This document shows, piece by piece, positions 1 to 6,343 of a stretch of DNA of 6,343 nucleotides (the stretch's first letter is position 1; each line of letters starts with the position of its first letter). Origin of the DNA: DATDFB01 sp036522835 (GTDB lineage: Bacteria > Acidobacteriota > Thermoanaerobaculia > Gp7-AA8). Under the pieces are notes generated by a model. It made no database searches and was not told where the DNA came from. It was given only the letters and a program-made list of their open reading frames with translations. The stretch is taken from the NCBI GenBank assembly GCA_036522835.1, contig DATDFB010000253.1:1-6343 (forward strand), written 5' to 3'. A program made the position numbers and the translations under genes.

Positions 1-39
1 CCGTGCGCCCCTACCGGTAGGGGCGCACGGCGTGCGCCC
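1..39. repeat. GTAG-led palindromic (REP-like) inverted pair inside murD, truncated by window edge
   Basis: Positions 1-30 are a perfect 30-base palindrome centred on CTAC-CG-GTAG (11-20). On the plus strand GTAG (17-20) leads straight into a hairpin, GGGCGCAC-GGC-GTGCGCCC (21-39), with 8-bp arms and a 3-base loop. On the minus strand a second GTAG (14-11) leads into the same GGGCGCACGG start (10-1) and is then cut by the edge. This reads as two copies of one unit, placed with their GTAG ends facing each other. A GTAG tetranucleotide next to a GC-rich hairpin is the hallmark of many REP elements. The element lies within the murD reading frame and supplies residues 22-33. The palindrome is seen directly; the REP assignment is inference. 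Confidence 0.8.
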
Positions 40-97
40 TCCGCCAGGAAGTTCGCCGCGGCGATCCCCGATTTGCCGGCACCGATGACGAGCGTCT

Positions 98-101
<4 letters not shown>
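1..101 (-). CDS. murD: UDP-N-acetylmuramoyl-L-alanine--D-glutamate ligase, N-terminal fragment
   Basis: Only the first 33 codons are visible; the gene runs off the left edge. The protein begins MKTLVIGAGKSGIAAANFLAE. The glycine-rich loop G7-A-G-K-S-G12 after a first beta strand is typical of the MurD N-terminal domain that holds the UDP moiety of the substrate. MurD adds D-glutamate to UDP-MurNAc-L-Ala in the cytoplasm, using ATP. The ATG at 101-99 overlaps the mraY stop codon as ATGA. No Shine-Dalgarno sequence is visible upstream, so translation is probably coupled to mraY. From residue 22 onward the codons (GARRAPLPVGAH) come from a GC-rich palindromic repeat and not from recognisable MurD sequence, where a RGAEV-like second strand would be expected. 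The frame stays open to the edge, but whether the full gene is intact cannot be seen. The identity rests on the motif plus position after mraY. Confidence 0.85.
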
Positions 102-1191
<1,090 letters not shown>

Positions 1192-1192
<1 letters not shown>

Positions 1193-2565
1193 CAGTGCGC
1201 GCCCTCCAACTGCGAGACGACTTTGTCGAGGCCGATGCCGCGGCTCGCCTTGACGAGCACGAGGTCGCCCTCGCGGATGAAGCCCTTCAGAAACTCCGCC
1301 GCGCTGGCGGCGTCGTCGAAGTGATGGAGCTGGTCGTCGCTGAAGCCCGCTTCCTTCGCGCCGTCGAGCAGCGCCCGGCTGCGCTTCCCGACGCCGACGA
1401 CGACGTCGATCGACTTCGGCACGTTTCTCCCCGCCTCGGCGTGGTACTCGAGCTCGCGCTCGCCGAGCTCCAACATGTCGCCGATGACGGCGATGCGGCG
1501 GCCCGCGACGTCGGCCTGCTCGAGGAGCGTGAGCGCGCGCGAGAGCGCGTACGGATTGGAGTTGTAGGTGTCGTCGTAGATCGTGGCGCCGAGCGCGTGC
1601 ACGACGACGCCGCGGTGATAGGCAGGCTTGAGCTGCTCGATGCCGCGCACGATGCCGTCCCAGGAGATGCCGACGACGCGCGCCGTGGCGATGGCGGCGA
1701 GGAGGTTCTCCAGGTTGTGCCGGCCCGGCAGCGCCAGCTCCATCGGATGATCTTTCAGTTTGAACGAGACGCCGAGGAGGCCGCGCTCGCGGACGCCGGT
1801 GGCGTGGAACATGGCGTCGTGGTCGATGCCGTACGTGACCTTCTTGCCCGGGAAGCGCTCGCTGATGCGCATCACGTGCTCGTTGTCGGTGTTGATGACG
1901 ATGGTTCCGTCCGGCTTCACGTTCTCCAGCAGCTCGGCCTTGGCCTCGGCGATTTTCTCGACCGTGCCGAAGAACTCGATGTGCACCGGCCCGATGTTCG
2001 TGTAGACGCCGACGTCCGGATGGGTGAGCCCGGCGAGGAGCGCGATCTCGCCCTTGTGGTTCATCCCCATCTCGCTGACGACGACTTCGGCGTCGTCCGG
2101 CACGTTGTCGATGCAGAGCGGGCAGCCGATGAGGTTGTTGAAGTTTCCCCACGACTTGAACGTGCGCCGCTCCGTGCCGATGAGCGTGGCGATCATCTCT
2201 TTCGTCGTGGTCTTGCCGGCGGAGCCGGTGATGCCGATGAGCGTGAACGGCTGCCGCTCGCGGATGGAGCGCGCGAGGTTCTGCAGCGCGGCCGTGGTGC
2301 CGTCGACTTTCACAATTCCTTTGCCGGCCGGCAGCGGATCGGGAACCTGCGAGACGACCGCGCCGCGCGCGGTGGCGAGCGCCTGCGGGAGGAACTGATG
2401 GCCGTCGAGACGCTCGCCCTGGATGGCGAAGAAGGCGGAGTCGGGCTTGGCCTCGCGCGAGTCGATGACGACGGAGTTGGTGACGACGTCGCCGCCCTGG
2501 AGGAGCGTGCCGCCGGTCATCTCGGCGATCTGGGAGAAGGTCAGAGTCGGCACGCGGAGCTCCAT
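1192..2565 (-). CDS. murF: UDP-N-acetylmuramoyl-tripeptide--D-alanyl-D-alanine ligase
   Basis: MurF uses ATP to add D-Ala-D-Ala to the UDP-MurNAc-tripeptide, the last cytoplasmic step before MraY. From the ATG at 2565 the protein is 457 residues, normal for the family. The N-terminal substrate domain contains VVIDSREAKPDSAFFAIQGERLDGH (about 32-56, near positions S36-R37). The ATP P-loop is GSAGKTT (114-120). The central domain includes TNIGPVHIEFFGTVEKIAEAKAELL, with K209 the likely carbamoylated lysine. The start of the C-terminal domain holds DDTYNSNP (331-338), followed by GDMLELG (362-368) and KASRGIGLD (439-447). The start is uncertain: the ATG at 2565 lies at the foot of a long hairpin without a free Shine-Dalgarno. 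A GTG at 2553 (fifth codon) has GGAG six bases upstream. An in-frame ATG at 2583 sits in a repeat hairpin loop. The gene ends in a TGATG overlap with mraY. Function is secure; the exact N-terminus is not. Confidence 0.97.
2560..2563 (-). promoter_or_regulatory. Possible Shine-Dalgarno for an alternative murF GTG start
   Basis: The minus strand reads GGAG here, then six bases (CTCCGC), then GTG at 2553-2551, in frame with murF. This is good ribosome-binding geometry. The ATG at 2565-2563 overlaps the same motif and has only repeat sequence upstream. Starting at the GTG would give VPTLTFSQIAEMTGG, which still contains the whole MurF N-terminal strand. The GGAGCTCC (2563-2556) is self-complementary, so it might pair weakly. 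The motif is seen directly; its use is inferred. Confidence 0.45.
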
Positions 2566-2628
2566 GTGGAGTGCGGCGGCCATGCCGCCGCTGTCGGAAG
2601 AGCGGCGGCATGGCCGCCGCACTCCACA
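2565..2628. repeat. Perfect inverted pair of palindromic repeats (REPIN-like) between murE and murF
   Basis: Positions 2565-2592 and 2601-2628 are perfect 28-base reverse complements, separated by an 8-base loop (GTCGGAAG on the plus strand). Each arm holds a smaller hairpin, GCGGCGGC-CAT-GCCGCCGC or its complement, flanked by TGGAGT at the outer end. A transcript could form either one long 28-bp stem or two 8-bp hairpins. The last base of the long stem is the A of the murF ATG. No run of T follows on the coding strand, so this is not a canonical intrinsic terminator. The 26-base core is also found, identical, inside murE. The element fills half of the only intergenic gap in the window. The rest of that gap (2629-2693) holds no gene or convincing promoter that I can see, only a relatively AT-rich stretch just after the murE stop. 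Confidence 0.93.
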
Positions 2629-2693
2629 AAGGCGATCATCCCCTTCCCCGAAACGATCGCCGCAGAAATAGAGTAGTTCATTCTCATGACGAT

Positions 2694-4145
2694 TTACAGC
2701 AATACTTTCTCGTGGCGCTTTTTCAGAGCGAGCTCGGCTTCTTCGCGATCGTCGAAGTGAACGACGCGGTCGCCGATGACCTGGTAGGTTTCGTGGCCTT
2801 TGCCGGCGATGACGACGATGTCCGCCGGCGCGGCGTTGTCGATGGCGTGGGCGATGGCCTCGCGGCGGTTCTCGATCACGGCCGCGCCGGGCGCGGCGGC
2901 AACGATCTCCTCGATGATCTTGTGCGGATCTTCGCCGCGCGGGTTGTCGCTGGTGACGACGACGCGGTCGGCCATGCGCGCGGCAATCTCGCCCATCTGC
3001 GGGCGCTTGCCTTTGTCGCGGTCGCCGCCGCAGCCGAAGACGACCCAGAGATTCGACTCCGGCTTGAGCTCGCGCACGGCCGCGAGCAGTTTCTCGAGCG
3101 CGTCGGGCTTGTGCGCGTAGTCGACGATGACCATCGGCGCGCCGACCGACGGCGTGCCGACGTACTCGAAGCGGCCCGGCACGGCCGCGAGCGCACGCAC
3201 GCCGGCCTCGATCGCTTTCGGCTCGATACCGACGGCCAGAGCCGCGCCGATCGCGCCGAGCCAGTTGTAGAGGTTCGGGATGCCGATCAGAGGTGACTCG
3301 ATATGCAGATCGCCGCGCGGCGTGACGACGCTGCCGCGCAGGCGGAAAAAGTCGAACGTCGGGCTCGGATGGATGTCGGCGCGCTCGTCGCGGCCGAAGG
3401 AGATGACGGCGTCGCCGAGCTCGCCGGCGAGGCGGCGGCCGTAGGCGTCGTCGATGTTCACGATGGCCGTTTTCTTCGTGCGGTCGATCTGGTCGAAGAG
3501 GATCCGCTTCGCCTTGAAGTACTCCTCGAAGGTGTGGTGGAAGTCGAGGTGGTCCTGCGAGAGGTTCGTGAAGACGGCCGCGGCAAAGCGGATGCCGTAG
3601 GTGCGCTTCAACGCGAGCGCGTGCGAGGAGACTTCCATGACCGCGTGGCGCACGCCGGCATTCACCATCTTGGCGAACCACTGGTGGAGCATGACGGCGT
3701 CGGGCGTGGTGCGGTCGGCGACGAGGCGCTCGTCGCCGGCGCGGTATTCGATCGTGCCGATGAGGCCGGCCGGCTCGCCGGCGGCGTCGAAGATCGACTC
3801 GATCATCTTCGCCGTCGTCGTTTTGCCTGAGGTGCCGGTGACGCCGACGAGGGAGAGCTTGTCGGCGGGACGGCCGTAGAAGTTCGCGGCGAGGATGGCC
3901 AATGCCTGGCGGGCGTCGTTGACGCGGATGTCGGCGTCGGCGGTCTCGCCGACGATGACGGCGGCGCCGTTCTGCCGCGCGGAAGCGATGAACTTTGCGC
4001 CGTCTTTTTGGGTTCCGGGGATCGCGACGAAGAATGAGCCCGGGATGACGAGCCTGGAGTCGGCGGTTACGGCGGTGATTTCGGAATCGAGAGCGGCGGC
4101 ATGGCCGCCGCACTCCAGATCTCGGAGGAGCTCGCGCAGCTTCAT
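2694..4145 (-). CDS. murE: UDP-N-acetylmuramoyl-L-alanyl-D-glutamate--2,6-diaminopimelate ligase
   Basis: MurE adds the third residue of the peptidoglycan stem peptide in the cytoplasm, using ATP. The protein is 483 residues, a normal length. Visible motifs are the N-terminal TADSR (27-31) with PGSFFVAIPG (35-44), the P-loop GTSGKTT (104-110), EVSSHAL (171-177), TNLSQDHLDFH (193-203), YFKAKRILF with K213 the likely carbamoylated lysine, NLYNWLGAIGA (291-301), VDYAHKPDAL (341-350) and GKGHETYQ (448-455). The sequence DNPRGEDP (400-407) carries the DNPR signature associated with meso-diaminopimelate rather than lysine, so DAP-type peptidoglycan is predicted. The ATG overlaps the ftsI stop (ATGA), and GGAGG (4157-4153) lies seven bases upstream, so the start is well supported. 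Residues 11-19 (ECGGHAAAL) are encoded by a palindromic repeat and fall in the variable loop between the first helix and first strand. The stop is TAA, followed by 128 bases before murF. Confidence 0.97.
   Translation of the reverse strand: MKLRELLRDLECGGHAAALDSEITAVTADSRLVIPGSFFVAIPGTQKDGAKFIASARQNGAAVIVGETADADIRVNDARQALAILAANFYGRPADKLSLVGVTGTSGKTTTAKMIESIFDAAGEPAGLIGTIEYRAGDERLVADRTTPDAVMLHQWFAKMVNAGVRHAVMEVSSHALALKRTYGIRFAAAVFTNLSQDHLDFHHTFEEYFKAKRILFDQIDRTKKTAIVNIDDAYGRRLAGELGDAVISFGRDERADIHPSPTFDFFRLRGSVVTPRGDLHIESPLIGIPNLYNWLGAIGAALAVGIEPKAIEAGVRALAAVPGRFEYVGTPSVGAPMVIVDYAHKPDALEKLLAAVRELKPESNLWVVFGCGGDRDKGKRPQMGEIAARMADRVVVTSDNPRGEDPHKIIEEIVAAAPGAAVIENRREAIAHAIDNAAPADIVVIAGKGHETYQVIGDRVVHFDDREEAELALKKRHEKVLL
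4090..4117. repeat. Single palindromic repeat copy translated in frame within murE
   Basis: These 28 bases are identical to 2599-2626 in the murE-murF gap; the inner 26 (4092-4117) also match, as reverse complement, 2567-2592. The core is an 8-bp hairpin with a 3-base ATG/CAT loop, with TGGAGT at one end. Relative to transcription, this copy has the same orientation as the copy at 2599-2626. It is read as ECGGHAAAL at MurE residues 11-19, without a stop or frameshift. The flanking residues MKLRELLRDL and DSEITAVTADSR look like normal MurE on both sides, which suggests an in-frame insertion or replacement in a tolerant loop. Confidence 0.92.
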
Positions 4146-6070
4146 CGCGCCGCCTCCCCGAGCGTCAGCGTCACAGCGCGATTCATCGGCAAAGCTCCGC
4201 CCGGCATGGGATTTTGTGAGGCGACGACGCCGCTTCCCGTCGCCCGAACCGTGAGCCCGGCGGCGACCGCGCGGGCGATGGCCGCGCGCGCGTCGAGTCC
4301 TCGCAGATCGGGAACGCCCGGCTCGGGCCTCTCCTCTTTCGGTTGCGAAAATGCGGCCAGCATCGGCGCGCCGGCGACGATAGTCCGCTGCGGCAGCGAG
4401 GGCGGCACACCGAGGTAGCGGAGCGCCGGCTCGGCAATCTCCTTGAACGCCGGCGCGGCGATCGTGCCGCCGTACTGCGTCCCCTTCGGCTCGTCGACGA
4501 CGATGAGGATCGCCAGACGCGGCCGGTCGGCCGGAACGTAGCCGGCGAACGACGCCACGACGCGGTCCATCGTGTAGCCGCCGCGTGCCGCCTTCTGCGC
4601 CGTGCCGGTCTTGCCGGCCACGACGTGCTCGGCGAGCGCGGCTTTTTGTCCCGTGCCGCGCGCCACGACCGCCTTCAGGATCTCGTTCAGCACCGCCGCG
4701 GTCTTCTCCGACACGACGCGCACCGGCGCCGCGCGCGGCGGCGCGTAGATGGTGTTGCCGTTTCCGTCGACGACGCGGTCGACGATGCGCGGCTGCACAC
4801 GCACGCCGCCGTTCGCGATGGCCGCCACCGCCGTCACGACCTGCAGCGGCGTCACGCTGATCTCCTGGCCGATCGCCATGCTCGCGTTCGAGAGCGCCGA
4901 CCAGTTCTGCGTCCGCCGCACCAGCCCCGTCGCCTCGCCCGGCAACTGCACGCCGGTGCGCTCGCCGAAGCCGAAGCGGCGAATCGTCGAGTAGAAGCGG
5001 CTCGGGCCGACGGAGAGGCCGACGCGCACGGCGCCGACGTTCGACGAATGCACCATCACGTCTTCGAAGGTGATGACGCCGTAGTGGTTGCCGCCGTGCT
5101 CGTGGATCTCGGTGTTGGCGATCTCGATGAAGCCGTTGCCGCAGTCGATGAACTGCGACGGCGTGACCAGGCCCTCTTCCAATCCCGCCGACGCCGTGAC
5201 GATCTTGAATGTGGAGCCGGGCTCGTAGGCGTCCTGCACGTTGCGGTTGCGCCACGCCGCGGGCGGAAAATCGCCGAAGCGGTTCGGATCGAACGTCGGC
5301 ACGGAGGCCATGGCCAGGATGGCGCCGTCGTTCGGGTCCATGACGATGGCGGCGCCGGCGGCGGCGCGATACTCGTCGACGGCGTGCTGCAAGGCGCGTT
5401 CGGTGATGAATTGGATGACGGCGTCGATGGTCAGCACGACGTCGTTGCCATCAACCGGCCGGTTCGCTCCCTCGGCGCCGACGAGGTACATGCTGCGGCG
5501 CGCGTCGCGCAGCAGCGTGACCTTGCCCGGCTTGCCGCGAACCCAGCGGTCGAAGGAGTGCTCGATGCCCGCGAGGCCGTTGCCGTCGACGCCGGCGTAG
5601 CCGACGACGTTCGCCGCGAGCATGCCGCGCGGGTACGACCGGCGGTGTTCTTCGAAGGTGTAGATGCCCGGCACGTGCAGGTTCTTGATCTGCCCGGCCA
5701 CGTCGAGCGGCAACTGCCGCGCGAGCCAGACGAAGGCGCCGCCGCCGGCGAGCTTTTGCTCGATGTCGCGCGCATTCATCCGCAGCGGGCCGGCGAGGGC
5801 ACGCGCGGCGGCGCGGCGGTCGGCGATGGCCTGCGGGTCGGCGTAGATCGATTCGGCGGCGACGCTTTCCGCGAGGATGCGGCCGCGGACGTCGCGGATG
5901 GCGCCGCGCACCGGCGCGAGCTCGAGGGTACGCTCCTGCTGCCCTTTGGCCTTGGCGACGTAGTCGGCATGGCGGACGATCTGGATGTAAGCGAGGCGCG
6001 CCACGACGATGATCGCCCAGGCGGCGAGGACGGCGAAGAGCTGCAGGAGGCGGCGGTTGGAGAGGTTCAT
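4142..6070 (-). CDS. ftsI: Septal peptidoglycan transpeptidase (class B PBP) with C-terminal PASTA domain
   Basis: This 642-residue protein is a monofunctional class B penicillin-binding protein that crosslinks peptidoglycan at the septum. A short cytoplasmic N-terminus is followed by one membrane anchor (about 8-29). The PBP dimerisation domain starts near APVRGAIRDVRGRILA (52-67). The transpeptidase domain runs from about 210 to 555, with all three catalytic motifs: S286-T-F-K289 (nucleophile S286), S342-S-N344 and K487-T-G-T490. A single PASTA domain follows at about 585-637 (VPDLRGLDARAAIARAVAAG onward), after a Pro/Glu-rich linker. Such a PASTA tail is absent from enterobacterial FtsI but known in PBP2x/SpoVD-type proteins. 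The ATG overlaps the ftsL stop (ATGA) with only a weak purine-rich AGAAGAAAAG upstream, which suggests coupling to ftsL. The stop overlaps the murE ATG. Position in the dcw cluster favours the division enzyme over a sporulation paralogue. No defect seen. Confidence 0.96.
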   Translation of the reverse strand: MNLSNRRLLQLFAVLAAWAIIVVARLAYIQIVRHADYVAKAKGQQERTLELAPVRGAIRDVRGRILAESVAAESIYADPQAIADRRAAARALAGPLRMNARDIEQKLAGGGAFVWLARQLPLDVAGQIKNLHVPGIYTFEEHRRSYPRGMLAANVVGYAGVDGNGLAGIEHSFDRWVRGKPGKVTLLRDARRSMYLVGAEGANRPVDGNDVVLTIDAVIQFITERALQHAVDEYRAAAGAAIVMDPNDGAILAMASVPTFDPNRFGDFPPAAWRNRNVQDAYEPGSTFKIVTASAGLEEGLVTPSQFIDCGNGFIEIANTEIHEHGGNHYGVITFEDVMVHSSNVGAVRVGLSVGPSRFYSTIRRFGFGERTGVQLPGEATGLVRRTQNWSALSNASMAIGQEISVTPLQVVTAVAAIANGGVRVQPRIVDRVVDGNGNTIYAPPRAAPVRVVSEKTAAVLNEILKAVVARGTGQKAALAEHVVAGKTGTAQKAARGGYTMDRVVASFAGYVPADRPRLAILIVVDEPKGTQYGGTIAAPAFKEIAEPALRYLGVPPSLPQRTIVAGAPMLAAFSQPKEERPEPGVPDLRGLDARAAIARAVAAGLTVRATGSGVVASQNPMPGGALPMNRAVTLTLGEAAR

Positions 6071-6343
6071 TTTGCGGCGCTTTTCTTCTGCACCTGCACG
6101 ACCGCGCGCGGGTCGGTCCGCTCGAAGCCGAGCTTCGTCGCCTTCTGCTCGACCTGCTGGAGCGAGGTCAGGCGGTCGAGCTCGAGCTGCAGCGCCTTGT
6201 TCGCGTTCTCGATCTCCGCGCGGCGCTTCTGCAGCCGCGTGGCTTCGTGGCCGAGGCGGATCACCTCGAGGTTCTGGTAGGTGAAGAGCGCCAGGAAGAT
6301 GCCGACCGGGAGGCCGAAGAGGACGACGCCGATGAGCTCACGC
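6067..6343 (-). CDS. ftsL: Cell division protein FtsL-like, 5' end outside window
   Basis: The last 91 codons are visible and the frame is open to the right edge. The first visible residues are RELIGVVLFGLPVGIFLALF, a single membrane span at about visible residues 3-21. A helical coiled-coil-like stretch rich in Leu, Glu, Lys and Arg follows (about 24-66: NLEVIRLGHEATRLQKRR and on). The protein ends with LGFERTDPRAVVQVQKK, like the short C-terminal tail of FtsL/DivIC-family proteins. These are small bitopic divisome proteins that bridge early division proteins and the FtsW/FtsI synthase. A GTG at 6264 could be taken as a start, but it would remove the membrane span, so the real start lies beyond the window. 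The stop overlaps the ftsI ATG. FtsL is poorly conserved in sequence, so the call rests on topology, size and position directly before ftsI. Confidence 0.8.
   Translation of the reverse strand, partial: RELIGVVLFGLPVGIFLALFTYQNLEVIRLGHEATRLQKRRAEIENANKALQLELDRLTSLQQVEQKATKLGFERTDPRAVVQVQKKSAAK

Noticed and set aside
2565..2628. Rho-independent terminator between murE and murF
   Set aside because: The stem is strong but no T-run follows on the coding strand, and the identical unit occurs inside murE coding sequence, so a repeat explains it better.
2655..2700. Possible sigma-70 promoter for murF in the AT-richer stretch after the murE stop
   Set aside because: A TACTCT could pass as a poor -10, but no acceptable -35 lies at the right spacing. 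I cannot support it from sequence alone.
2565..4117. CRISPR-like array from the repeated 26-base unit
   Set aside because: Only three copies in mixed orientation with irregular spacing, one inside a gene. There is no regular repeat-spacer pattern.
6067..6264. 65-residue FtsL starting at GTG 6264
   Set aside because: The frame continues upstream to the edge and encodes the membrane span that FtsL needs, so this GTG is internal.
4343..6280. 645-codon open frame on the plus strand opposite ftsI and ftsL, and similar ones at 404-1324 and 1195-2676
   Set aside because: They lie antisense to secure genes, are extremely rich in Arg/Asp/Ala/Val, and show no recognisable motifs. High third-position GC removes stop codons on the opposite strand, which explains them.

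Overview
This window is a stretch of a division and cell wall (dcw) cluster, read entirely on the minus strand. In transcription order, from the right edge to the left, it holds ftsL (start outside the window), ftsI with a C-terminal PASTA domain, murE, murF, mraY and the first 33 codons of murD. The DNA is strongly GC-rich with mostly G/C third codon positions. That bias leaves long meaningless open frames on the opposite strand. The gene order, the MurE motif expected for meso-diaminopimelate, the single-PASTA FtsI and the GC-rich palindromic repeats suggest a Gram-negative-type bacterium, possibly a high-GC Acidobacteriota-like lineage. The taxon is an inference from style and not shown by any marker gene here.

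Layout by position: murD 5' end 1-101; mraY 98-1192; murF 1192-2565; the only intergenic gap 2566-2693; murE 2694-4145; ftsI 4142-6070; ftsL 6067-6343 (running off the right edge). Four of the five junctions are ATGA or TGATG stop/start overlaps, so the genes look like one transcript with translational coupling. The single break is murE-murF, where 128 bases separate the genes.

The products act on one pathway. MurE, MurF and MurD are cytoplasmic Mur ligases that build the UDP-MurNAc-peptide. MraY moves that precursor onto undecaprenyl phosphate at the membrane to make lipid I. FtsI crosslinks the finished peptidoglycan at the division septum, and FtsL is a small bitopic divisome protein that works with it.

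The unusual part is a set of short GC-rich palindromic repeats lodged in or against three of these genes. Family 1 is a hairpin unit with an ATG/CAT loop. It occurs as a perfect inverted pair (2565-2628) ending exactly at the murF start codon, and as a single copy translated in frame inside murE (4090-4117). Family 2 is a GTAG-led hairpin seen as an inverted pair inside murD (1-39, cut by the window edge). Both resemble REP/REPIN elements, which are known to be mobilised by REP-associated tyrosine transposases. No such transposase gene lies in the window. I see no other novel system here; the genes themselves are ordinary and look intact.
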